Origin: Bog-473 sp963701955
GTDB lineage: Bacteria; Actinomycetota; Acidimicrobiia; Acidimicrobiales; RAAP-2
DNA: 64,000 bases
Direction: 5' to 3'
Assembly (NCBI GenBank): GCA_963701955.1
Contig: OY969694.1
Span: forward strand, 1,054,001-1,118,000
Shown: positions 27,074 to 36,093 of the stretch, one piece after another
How positions within the stretch are numbered: the first letter of the stretch is position 1
Layout: each line of letters begins with the position of its first letter
Translations under genes and position numbers: made by a program
The notes under the pieces: model-generated
Databases searched by the model: none
Seen by the model: only the letters and a program-made list of their open reading frames with translations
What the model was told of the DNA's origin: nothing

Positions 27074-28105
27074 TCAGCGCGTGGAGGTGGTGATGAGCAC
27101 CCGCTTCAGCGCTTCGAACTCTTCCAGGCACTGCCCGCTCCCCACCGCCACGCAGTTGAGCGGGTCACGGGCCACCACGATGGGCATTCCGGTCTCGTGC
27201 TGGAGCCGCGCCTCGAGCCCGTGCAGCAGGGCTCCGCCGCCGGTCAGGACGATGCCCTGCTCCATGATGTCGGCCGCCAGCTCGGGCGGTGTCCGGTCGA
27301 GCGTGACCTTGACGGCGTCAATGATGGCCGACACCGGCTCCTCAATGGCGCGCCGGATCTCCTCGGTGGACACCACGATCGTCTTGGGCAACCCGCTCAC
27401 GAGGTCGCGTCCGCGGATCTCCGCATGCAGTTCCTGCTCGAGCGGATAGGCCGATCCCAGCGTGATCTTGATCTCCTCGGCCGTGCGTTCCCCGAGCGCC
27501 AGGCTGAACTCCTTCTTGACGAATGAGACGATGGCTTCGTCGAGCTCGTCACCGCCGATGCGCACCGACTGGCTCGTCACGATGCCACCGAGCGAGATCA
27601 CGGCGACCTCCGTCGTTCCTCCGCCGATGTCGACCACCATGTTCCCGGTCGGCTCGTGCACGGGCAGGCCGGCGCCGATGGCCGCCGCCATGGGCTCCTC
27701 AATGATGTACGCGCGTCGCGCTCCCGCGTACTCGGCCGCCTCCATGACCGCCCGGCGTTCCACACCCGTGATGCCCGAGGGCACGCAGATCACCATCCGC
27801 GGCTTGGCGAAGCGGCGCTGGTGCACCCGGTGGATGAAGTAGCGCAGCATCTTCTCGCAGATCTCGAAGTCGGCGATCACGCCATCCTTCAACGGTCGGA
27901 TGGCCTGAATGTTCGATGGCGTGCGCCCGATCATCCGCTTGGCTTCGGCTCCCACCGCCAAGGGACGCCCGTCCTTGATGTCCACGGCGACGACCGAGGG
28001 TTCGTTGAGCACGATGCCGCGGCCGCGCACGTATACAAGCGTGTTGGCGGTGCCGAGGTCAACGGCCATGTCACGACCGAGCAAAGAAAGGCGATTTTCG
28101 GCCAT
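27074..28105 (-). CDS. mreB: Rod shape-determining protein MreB
   Basis: Actin-like cytoskeletal ATPase, 343 residues. Phosphate 1 loop MAVDLGTANTLVYVRG, phosphate 2 MVVDIGGGTTEVAVISLGG, adenosine loop IVLTGGGALLHGL, and the IGRTPSNIQAIRPLKDGVIADF segment are all intact. The ATG at 28105, eight bases after GGAG, gives the canonical N-terminus MAENRLSLLGRD; the frame is open upstream but that is not conserved. Presence of mreBCD indicates a rod-shaped cell that grows by lateral wall insertion, unlike polar-growing mycobacteria. First gene of the cluster. Confidence 0.95.
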   Translation of the reverse strand: MAENRLSLLGRDMAVDLGTANTLVYVRGRGIVLNEPSVVAVDIKDGRPLAVGAEAKRMIGRTPSNIQAIRPLKDGVIADFEICEKMLRYFIHRVHQRRFAKPRMVICVPSGITGVERRAVMEAAEYAGARRAYIIEEPMAAAIGAGLPVHEPTGNMVVDIGGGTTEVAVISLGGIVTSQSVRIGGDELDEAIVSFVKKEFSLALGERTAEEIKITLGSAYPLEQELHAEIRGRDLVSGLPKTIVVSTEEIRRAIEEPVSAIIDAVKVTLDRTPPELAADIMEQGIVLTGGGALLHGLEARLQHETGMPIVVARDPLNCVAVGSGQCLEEFEALKRVLITTSTR

Positions 28106-28321
28106 AGCTGGATCTCCAGGGAACTGCGGGTCGTCGCCGGCAAAGGCCGGCGGCGGCGGCGGTGGCCCCACAGGCTACGGGACAAAGAGGGGGTCCACAA
28201 GGCGGACCCCTCGCGGCACCCTCGTCACCTGCACATCTGTGCGGCCGTTGTCGACCTGGCGTGAGTGCGATGTGCGTCCGTTGTCCGATCCCGCCCCACC
28301 GCCGGGTCGTCCGCAGGGACG

Positions 28322-28738
28322 TCAGGCGGTGGCGAGATCCGGGAAGAAGAGTGCGATCTCCCGGGCCGCAGAGGCCGGCGAATCGGACCCGTGCACGAGG
28401 TTCTCGGTCATCTCCACGCCGAAGTCACCCCGAATCGTGCCCGGGTCCGCCTCGGCCGGATTGGTCGTACCCATCATGCGCCGCACGACGGCATAGGTGT
28501 CCTTCGGCCCCTCCACCACAATGACCAGGGAAGGTGAGCGGGTGATGAAGGTGACGAGATCGCTGTAGAAGGGCCGTTCGGCGTGCTCGGCGTAATGCGT
28601 CTCGGCCACCTCCTTGGAGATGGTGCGCAGCTCGGCCGCCACCAGTCGGAGGTGCTTGCGCTCCAGCCGGCTGACGATCTCGCCGGCCAGGCCGCGCTCG
28701 ACGCCGTCTGGCTTCACGATGACAAGGGTTCTGTCCAC
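28322..28738 (-). CDS. ndk: Nucleoside diphosphate kinase
   Basis: 138-residue NDK, balancing nucleoside triphosphate pools. The phosphohistidine (H116) lies in ENLVHGSDS. Other signatures are RTLVIVKPDGVERGL at the N-terminus, HYAEHAERPFYSDLV and NPAEADPGTIRGDFG. Starts 12 bases after the folC stop, so it is the probable last gene of tig-clpP-clpX-folC-ndk. Confidence 0.95.
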   Translation of the reverse strand: MDRTLVIVKPDGVERGLAGEIVSRLERKHLRLVAAELRTISKEVAETHYAEHAERPFYSDLVTFITRSPSLVIVVEGPKDTYAVVRRMMGTTNPAEADPGTIRGDFGVEMTENLVHGSDSPASAAREIALFFPDLATA

Positions 28739-28750
28739 GAGAGGACGACA

Positions 28751-30133
28751 CTACACAAACGGCCCGAGCCCGGCGTCCCCCTCTGCGTGCGCCGGGGTGA
28801 GGACCTCGGCACGTGCGGTGCCGACGACGTAGAGGGAGCCGGCCACGACGACCAGGCCGTCGGCATCGACCATGCCTTGCGCCTTCGCCAGGGCACCCGA
28901 GACATCGCGTTCGACGATCACCGCCAAACCGAGCGACCGTCCGGCGTCGGCCACCTCGTCGGCGGGCATGGCGCGAGGCGACGCCGGCTCACAGATCACC
29001 ACGGCGCGCACGCCGGCGTCGGCCAGTGGCGCCAACATGGCGGAAGGATCTCGGCCCGAGAGCATGCCCACAACCGCGACACGTGCACCGTCGACGGCGA
29101 ACTCCTCGCGAAGCGCGACCCCGAGCGCCGCCATGCCGGCCGCGTTGTGGGCACCGTCGAGGACCAGCAGCGGACGACGCCCGAGCACCTCGAGGCGGCC
29201 GGGCATCTGCACCGCGGCCAGGCCGTCGACCACGACCTCGGGATCGAGCGGCTCCCCGAAGAACGCCTCCACCGCAGCCAGGGCCACGGCGGCGTTGCGT
29301 CCCTGGTGGGCGCCGTGGAGAGGCACGAGCACCTCGTCGTAGCGCCCTCCGGGCGTCCACAGAGCGACCAGCCGGCCACCCACGGCGACGTCGTTGCGGT
29401 CGCAGCCAAAGTCACGTCCGGCCAGCCAGAGAGAGGCCGCCCCCGCCGCCGCCGCCCACGTCGCGATGACCCCGGCCACGTCCGGGTCGGTCTCCCCCAC
29501 CACCACGCGGCTGCCCGGGTCGATGATTCCGGCCTTGTCCGCGGCGATTCCCTCGAGCGTCGGACCGAGCACGTCGGTGTGGTCGTAGCTCACGTTCGTG
29601 AGAACGGCCACGTCGCCGTGAACGACGTTGGTGCAGTCCCATGTGCCGCCCAGGCCGACCTCCATGACCATGGCGTCGACCGCTTCGGTGGCGAACCAGC
29701 TCAGCGCAGCCGCGGTCAGGAGCTCAAAGCGCGTCGGGCGCTCGGGCAGAAGTGTTTCGAGCAAGGCGAGCTCACTGAGGACCTCGCCAAGCCCCGCGTC
29801 ATCGATCGGCTGTGCGTTGCAGGCGATCCGCTCGCGCACGGAGTGCAGATTGGGACTGGTGTACGTGCCCACGCTCAGGCCCTTGGCCATGAGCAGCGCG
29901 GTGGCCATGGCCGACGTCGACCCCTTGCCATTGGTGCCCGTGACATGGATGCACGGGATGGACTCCTGGGGCTCGCCCAAGACCGAGGTCAGGGCTCGCA
30001 TGCGCTCCAGCGTGGGCAGGGCACGGCGGCGCGGCATGTTCGCCTCGAAGTCGACGTGCGCGTCGAGCCAGGAGATTGCGTCGGCCGCTCCTTCGAAGGG
30101 TGGGGCCCCGATGAGGGGAGAGTCCGGCGGCAC
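28751..30133 (-). CDS. folC: Folylpolyglutamate / dihydrofolate synthase
   Basis: Mur-ligase-like enzyme that adds glutamate to folates; about 460 residues. ATP loop VTGTNGKGSTSAMATALL, TYTSPNLHSVRERI, NVSYDHTDVLGPTLEGIAADKAGI, and the C-terminal VLDGAHNAAGMAALG are family signatures. The N-terminal helix reads DAISWLDAHVDFE. GTG at 30133 is the first start codon downstream of the clpX stop at 30154 and gives a normal length, though no strong Shine-Dalgarno sequence is seen. Whether the enzyme is bifunctional (FPGS plus DHFS) cannot be told. Confidence 0.9.
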   Translation of the reverse strand: MPPDSPLIGAPPFEGAADAISWLDAHVDFEANMPRRRALPTLERMRALTSVLGEPQESIPCIHVTGTNGKGSTSAMATALLMAKGLSVGTYTSPNLHSVRERIACNAQPIDDAGLGEVLSELALLETLLPERPTRFELLTAAALSWFATEAVDAMVMEVGLGGTWDCTNVVHGDVAVLTNVSYDHTDVLGPTLEGIAADKAGIIDPGSRVVVGETDPDVAGVIATWAAAAGAASLWLAGRDFGCDRNDVAVGGRLVALWTPGGRYDEVLVPLHGAHQGRNAAVALAAVEAFFGEPLDPEVVVDGLAAVQMPGRLEVLGRRPLLVLDGAHNAAGMAALGVALREEFAVDGARVAVVGMLSGRDPSAMLAPLADAGVRAVVICEPASPRAMPADEVADAGRSLGLAVIVERDVSGALAKAQGMVDADGLVVVAGSLYVVGTARAEVLTPAHAEGDAGLGPFV

Positions 30134-30153
30134 CGGAGACGGGCCGGCTGCGG

Positions 30154-31431
<1,278 letters not shown>

Positions 31432-31518
31432 CAGTTCGCTACTCCCGTCCCTTGCCCGAACATGTCGGACCTGCTGGTTCCGTACCCACTGGTTTCGTGT
31501 CCCGTGCGACCCGAGCGC

Positions 31519-32166
31519 CTACGCTGCGCCGATGGCCTCGAGCGGGGCGACCGTGCGGGCGGTAATGACCTCGTCGATCACCCCGTAGGTCACCGCGTCG
31601 GCGGCCGTCATGATGAAGTCACGGTCGGTGTCATGGGCCACCTTCTCCTGGGTCTGCCCGGTGTCCTCGGCCAGCATCCCCGAGAGGAGGTCCCGCATGC
31701 GCAGGATCTCCCTGGCCTGGAGCTCGATGTCGCTGGCCTGGCCCTCGACACCGCCCCACGGCTGGTGGAGGAGGATCCGGGCGTGAGGCAGGGCGAAACG
31801 CTTGCCCTTGGCACCGGCGGCCAGCAGGACCGCCGCGGCCGAGGCGGCCTGGCCGAAGCAGAAGGTCGAGACGTCTGCCTTGATGAACTTGAGCGTGTCG
31901 TAGATGGCGAAGAGCGCCGTGATCTCGCCACCGGGCGAGTTGATATAGAGGTGGATGTCCTTGTCCGGCTCCTCGGACTCCAAGAAGAGCATCTGGGCGC
32001 AGATGAGGTTGGCCACCGCATCGTCGACGGGCGTACCGAGGAAGATGATGCGCTCACGCAACAGCCGCGAGTAGAGGTCGTAGGCGCGCTCTCCGCGGTT
32101 GGACGACTCGATCACCGTGGGGACCAGGTAGTTGTACGCCTTCATCGGGTCCCCGCTGTTTGGCAT
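31519..32166 (-). CDS. clpP: ATP-dependent Clp protease proteolytic subunit
   Basis: Serine protease, 215 residues, with catalytic triad S109 (FGQAASAAAV), H134 (ILLHQPWGG) and D183 (DTDRDF). The Ser motif is GQAASA rather than the common GMAASM. The ATG at 32166 is two bases after the tig stop; GTG 32172 and the ATG at MKAYNY (32145) are alternatives. Only one clpP is present here, whereas many actinobacteria have clpP1-clpP2 in tandem. Confidence 0.94.
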   Translation of the reverse strand: MPNSGDPMKAYNYLVPTVIESSNRGERAYDLYSRLLRERIIFLGTPVDDAVANLICAQMLFLESEEPDKDIHLYINSPGGEITALFAIYDTLKFIKADVSTFCFGQAASAAAVLLAAGAKGKRFALPHARILLHQPWGGVEGQASDIELQAREILRMRDLLSGMLAEDTGQTQEKVAHDTDRDFIMTAADAVTYGVIDEVITARTVAPLEAIGAA

Positions 32167-32168
32167 CG

Positions 32169-33566
32169 TCACTCGCTCTCCTCGCCCGACACGATCTCGT
32201 TCGCCCCCGGTTCGCCGTCCCCGGAGTCGCCCGGTCCACCTTCTTCGGATGCATCCACCCTGAGGTCCTCCCGTGACATCGGGCTCCCCCCTTCGTCGAC
32301 GAGATCCACGTGGTCCAGCAGCCACGCCAGTGCCTTGCTCTTGCGCAGCTCCGAGCGTACCGCGCCCGTCCGGCCCGCCGTGTCCAGTTGGCGTCGCAGG
32401 TCCGTCGGAGTCGTGCCCATGCGCTCTGCCATGGTGGCAACCTCGGCATCGAGCTCATCGTCGCTGAGCGCGATCTCCTCCGCCTCGACCAGGGCACGTA
32501 GGGCGAGGTCGGCCTTGACCGACGCCTCCGCGTCGATCCGGACTGACGCCAGGAGCTCGTCGGGGGTGGTCCCGGTGGCCTGGAAGTACTCGGCCAGGCC
32601 CAGCTTCTGCGCCTCGAGCCGGTGTTGCAGGTCGTGGAGGCGCTCGTTCACCTCGGCGTCGACCAGCACCTCGGGCACCTCGTCGTCGGCCACGAGACCC
32701 GAGAGGGCCTCGATCGACTTCTGGCGCAGTGCCATCTGGGTCTGGACCAGCTTGACCCGGCGGATGCGGTCGGTGATGTCCTCGAGCAGCGCGGCGAGGG
32801 AGTCGAACTCGGAGCTCTCCGAGGCCCATTCGTCATTGACCTCGGGCAGCCGCTTCACCTTCACCTCCTTGACCAGCACGCGGAAGCCCAGGCCCTGCTC
32901 GGGATCAGCGGGATTGGGCGCGTCGAACGCAACGATGGCACCGGCCTTGGCGCCGTGCAGCTCCGCGTCGAGCGCCTCGACCACCGTGCCCGACCCCACC
33001 TCGTAGAGGTAATCGTCGACTCCGACCACCTCGGCGCCCGAGGCGTCGTTCCCGTGCAGGTCGATGGTGACCATGTCGCCGTCGATGGCCGGGCGCCCCA
33101 CCACCTCGAGCACGGCGTCGTTCTCGCGGAGGCGGTCGATCTGGCGCTGGACCTCCTCGTCGCTCACCTCGAGTCCGGGCAGCGTTACCTGAAGTCCGTC
33201 GTAACCGCCGATGCCCACGAGCGGTCGTACCTGCACGACGGCATCGAAGGAGACCGCGCCGCTCTCCTCCCCGCCGGTGATGTCGATGTCGGGTTGCGCG
33301 ATCGGATCGAGCTCGGTGTCGACCACGGCCCGGGCGTAGAAGTCGGGTAGCGACTCGCGCAGGGCCTCCACGCGCAGTGCGTTCGCTCCGCCCATGCGTG
33401 CCTCGAGCACCTGGCGGGGCACCTTTCCCGGCCGGAAGCCCGGGACGCGCACCTGCCGGGCCAGGGTGCGCACGACATCGCCGAGGGCCCGGTCGAACTC
33501 GGGCTCGTCGATCTCCACCCTGAGGCGGACCAGGTTTCCCTCAAGCGGCTCAGTGGTCGCACGCAT
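32169..33566 (-). CDS. tig: Trigger factor
   Basis: Ribosome-associated chaperone and peptidyl-prolyl isomerase, 465 residues. The ribosome-binding signature is RVPGFRPGKVP (about 40-50). The FKBP-like PPIase domain is around 150-240 (DGDMVTIDLHGNDASG, GSGTVVEALDAEL), then the helical chaperone arms. An acidic C-terminal tail (about 425-465) is typical of actinobacterial proteins. ATG at 33566 is chosen over an adjacent GTG. First gene of tig-clpP-clpX-folC-ndk. Confidence 0.94.
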   Translation of the reverse strand: MRATTEPLEGNLVRLRVEIDEPEFDRALGDVVRTLARQVRVPGFRPGKVPRQVLEARMGGANALRVEALRESLPDFYARAVVDTELDPIAQPDIDITGGEESGAVSFDAVVQVRPLVGIGGYDGLQVTLPGLEVSDEEVQRQIDRLRENDAVLEVVGRPAIDGDMVTIDLHGNDASGAEVVGVDDYLYEVGSGTVVEALDAELHGAKAGAIVAFDAPNPADPEQGLGFRVLVKEVKVKRLPEVNDEWASESSEFDSLAALLEDITDRIRRVKLVQTQMALRQKSIEALSGLVADDEVPEVLVDAEVNERLHDLQHRLEAQKLGLAEYFQATGTTPDELLASVRIDAEASVKADLALRALVEAEEIALSDDELDAEVATMAERMGTTPTDLRRQLDTAGRTGAVRSELRKSKALAWLLDHVDLVDEGGSPMSREDLRVDASEEGGPGDSGDGEPGANEIVSGEESE

Positions 33567-33600
33567 CACGAGCCGCTCACTCTACCGGTCGCTCTCGGGG

Positions 33601-33718
33601 GCGGGCGCACCACGCGGCCCTCACCCGCACGGCGGGCGCACCACGCGGCCCTCACCCGCACGGCGGGCGCACCACGCGGCCCTCGCCCGCACGGCGGGCA
33701 CACCACGCGCCTCTCGCC
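33601..33718. repeat. 31-bp tandem repeat, nearly four copies
   Basis: Units begin GCGGGCGCACCACG at 33601, 33632, 33663 and 33694, each 31 bases apart, with the last copy shortened and diverged. The period is not a multiple of three and the array lies in the gap between tig and the next minus-strand gene. Units contain no internal palindrome and no spacers, so it is not a CRISPR. Confidence 0.85.
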
Positions 33719-33771
33719 CACTCGAAGCACGGCGAGCGGGGCGCCCGCGTGCCTCGGCACACCCGACCTGT

Positions 33772-34626
33772 TCAGAAGGTGAAGTTCATGGCGGCGAGGA
33801 CCCGGCGGGCGACCGCCAGGTCGCCCTGAAACGAGACTCCGCCGGCGACCTCCACCTGTTCCGCCGTGGCCCTCCCGCAGCACAGCCGGGTGAAGTCCAG
33901 GCTCGCCAAGGCGATGGTCGCGGTAGGCGCCACCTCGTCGCCGACGGAGCGGGCACGACGGCCCTCGACGCCGATGCTGAACGACCGCCCGTCGTCTCGG
34001 GGACCCGCGATCTCGAAGCGGACCACGGTGCCGTCCGCGCAGGCGGCCCGCTTGCCGACGACCAGAGGCATGACGCTTTGGGCCTGGTCCAGCGCCATCG
34101 CCGAAGCCCGGTTCCCGCTCCCGCCCGGGCGGTCGAGGGCGCGGCGGGCGTCTTGCTCGTGGACCCAGCTGTCGAAGACCCGTATGCCCATGAAGTCGGC
34201 CAGGGGCAGCTTGCCGACCGGGCTCCGGTGCACCTCGGCCCACTCCTCGTCGCCGTAGCCCTCGAGTTGGGCCAGGCGGGTCTCGGCCACCTCGACGAAC
34301 TCGGCGCGCACCGCGGCGCCCGTCAGCGGATGCCGCACGACGATCCAGGGCTCGTTGGAGACCGCGAAGTCGTTGCGAACGTGCTCCCCGAAGGGGCCCT
34401 CGCAGTCCGGGGCGGGTTCGCCCATGAGCGCGCGCTCAATCCCGATGAGGTGCGACAGCTGGTCCTTGACGTCCCACCCGGGGCACTCGGTCGGCAGGGC
34501 CCACTCGGTCTCGGAGAGCTCCTGGCAGGCGTCGGCCAGACTGTGCCAGGTCTCGGCCAACGCGGTCGTCGCCGCCCGGCCGCGTACCCGCCACTCCCCC
34601 TCAGGACCTGCACCTTCGTCGCTCAC
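33772..34626 (-). CDS. Maleylpyruvate isomerase family, mycothiol-dependent (TIGR03083)
   Basis: 284-residue DinB-like metal-binding protein of the mycothiol-dependent maleylpyruvate isomerase superfamily. LPTECPGWDVKDQLSHLIGIERAL (about 44-67) carries the first metal histidine and conserved Trp-Asp. FDSWVHEQDARRAL gives the HxxxD pair, and the last 80 residues form an SCP2-like domain (ATIALASLDFTRLCCGR). Such proteins use mycothiol, a thiol restricted to actinobacteria, which supports the taxonomic reading. Substrate unknown. Confidence 0.8.
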   Translation of the reverse strand: MSDEGAGPEGEWRVRGRAATTALAETWHSLADACQELSETEWALPTECPGWDVKDQLSHLIGIERALMGEPAPDCEGPFGEHVRNDFAVSNEPWIVVRHPLTGAAVRAEFVEVAETRLAQLEGYGDEEWAEVHRSPVGKLPLADFMGIRVFDSWVHEQDARRALDRPGGSGNRASAMALDQAQSVMPLVVGKRAACADGTVVRFEIAGPRDDGRSFSIGVEGRRARSVGDEVAPTATIALASLDFTRLCCGRATAEQVEVAGGVSFQGDLAVARRVLAAMNFTF

Positions 34627-34766
34627 CGACCTGACCTTATTCCCGGTCTAGTCCCGACGTCCTCGGACCTCCCGACCCGACCGGCCGAGAACCATCCCCC
34701 CCTTTGCGAGACCCCCCCGCTACGTTCGTCACCCGTCCGAGGGCGCAACCGACCAGAGGAGATGTC

Positions 34767-34922
34767 ATGGCCAGCTACGAGGGGTACTGCGTGAAGTGCC
34801 GGGAGAAGCAGCAATTCGAGGGCCAGGAGGTCGAGCTCGCCAACGGGCGCCGTGCGGCGCAGGGGCAGTGCCCGGTCTGCGGGACCAAGATGAACCGCAT
34901 CCTGGGCAAAGCCAAGGTCTGA
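34767..34922 (+). CDS. Small zinc-ribbon protein (DUF5679-like)
   Basis: 51-residue protein with two CxxC knuckles: EGYCVKCREKQ near the N-terminus and GQCPVCGTKMNRIL near the C-terminus, typical of DUF5679. ATG at 34767 follows the strong Shine-Dalgarno AGAGGAGA (34755-34762). The frame is open further upstream but not conserved. Probable zinc-binding protein of unknown role, transcribed alone and ended by the hairpin at 34950-34972. Confidence 0.8.
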   Translation: MASYEGYCVKCREKQQFEGQEVELANGRRAAQGQCPVCGTKMNRILGKAKV

Positions 34923-34949
34923 GCCGCTGGGCCGGCTCGTCCCGGTCCT

Positions 34950-34972
34950 GCCGATCGGTCCTGCCGATCGGC
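34950..34972. terminator. Hairpin between convergent DUF5679 and SMP-30 genes
   Basis: GCCGATCGG-TCCTG-CCGATCGGC, a 9-bp perfect stem with a five-base loop, 28 bases after the zinc-ribbon stop and 23 bases before the convergent stop at 34995. Confidence 0.65.
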
Positions 34973-34994
34973 CCTGGGAGCAGGTCGATCAGTG

Positions 34995-35840
34995 TCACCA
35001 CCCGGGCCCCGGGACCACGACCCGGGTGAACTCGATGAACCCGCGGGTTTCGCCGCGCCCGAGCTTCTCGTAACTCGTCTCGGCGGTCGACAGGAACAGC
35101 GTGCGGCCGTCGGAACCACCCAGGGCCGGAGCGATCGACCACCGACCGGGCGTCTCGATCCGGTGGGTCACCTCGCCACCGTCGAGCACCCGGGTGAACC
35201 CGCCCGCATCGGAGTGGGCCACCCAGACGGCACCCTCGGCGTCGATGCAGATCCCGTCAGGGTGACCGCCGCCCTCCAGCGTGGCGAAGACCCGTGGTTC
35301 CCCGAGTGTCCCATCGGGCCCGATCGCGTACGAGAGAAGGCGGCCCGCGAAGGTCTCGCTCACAATGAGCGTCGAGCCGTCCGGGGTGATCACCAGCCCG
35401 TTCGGGGTGGCCAATCCCGAGGCAACGGTCCGCACCTCCCCGTCGGGGGTGACCAGGAGGATCTCACCGGGGGGCGCCGCGTTCATCTGGAGGTAGAGGT
35501 CGACGTATATGCGACCGTCGGACGCCACCACCATGTCGTTCAACGATTCCCCCCACTCGCCGAGGTCGTGGGCGATGACCACCCCGCCGGCGTCGATCCG
35601 TTTGATGTGGGGGGCGAAGAGGGTGCTGAACACAAGGCTGCCGTCGGGGAGCCACCCGAGGCCCGACGGATGATCGGTCTCCACCACGAGCGCGAGCCGA
35701 CCATCTTCGCTGAGCGTCATCACGCGACCCCCGTGGAGATCCGAGAACCAGAGCAGACCGTCGCGCCACCGCGGTCCCTCGGCCATGGCAAACCCCGCGG
35801 CGAGTGGGGATGCCACGAGTACTTTCGCCTTCTGCACCAT
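34995..35840 (-). CDS. SMP-30/gluconolactonase family protein
   Basis: 281-residue six-bladed propeller of the SMP-30/LRE family. AEGPRWRDGLLWFSDLHGGRV (about 20-40) includes the metal-binding glutamate region. LNDMVVASDGRIYVD, TPNGLVITPDGSTLIVSET and HPDGICIDAEGAVWVAHSD give the Asn/Asp metal ligands. It would hydrolyse a sugar lactone or related ester; the specific substrate is unknown. Confidence 0.85.
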   Translation of the reverse strand: MVQKAKVLVASPLAAGFAMAEGPRWRDGLLWFSDLHGGRVMTLSEDGRLALVVETDHPSGLGWLPDGSLVFSTLFAPHIKRIDAGGVVIAHDLGEWGESLNDMVVASDGRIYVDLYLQMNAAPPGEILLVTPDGEVRTVASGLATPNGLVITPDGSTLIVSETFAGRLLSYAIGPDGTLGEPRVFATLEGGGHPDGICIDAEGAVWVAHSDAGGFTRVLDGGEVTHRIETPGRWSIAPALGGSDGRTLFLSTAETSYEKLGRGETRGFIEFTRVVVPGPGW

Positions 35841-35994
35841 TCAGTCTCGCTTCGACGTCCGTCTCGGACACGTCCACCTTGACGTGCTCCGCGTCATCAT
35901 CGTCGACTCCGGGTGCGTCGCGCCGGACGGGCCGGCGCCGACGCCCTCGGTCTCGCCGCGGCAGGCGCTAGCGTTCCAGCTCACACGGATCTGC

Positions 35995-36069
35995 CGGGAT
36001 GTAGCGCAGCTTGGTTAGCGCGCCTGCTTTGGGAGCAGGAGGTCCGGGGTTCAAATCCCCGCATCCCGA
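35995..36069 (+). tRNA. tRNA-Pro (anticodon TGG)
   Basis: 75-base cloverleaf: acceptor CGGGATG pairs with CATCCCG. D-arm GCGC...GCGC, anticodon stem CCTGC/GCAGG with loop TTTGGGA (anticodon TGG) and T-arm CGGGG-TTCAAAT-CCCCG follow. Discriminator A; the terminal CCA is not fully encoded. The MFS gene starts 24 bases downstream. Confidence 0.95.
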
Positions 36070-36093
36070 CCGCAAAGACGCCAGAATGCACCG

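Noticed and set aside
33601..33718. Possible CRISPR array
   Set aside because: Direct 31-bp tandem units with no spacers, no palindromic repeat and no cas genes nearby.
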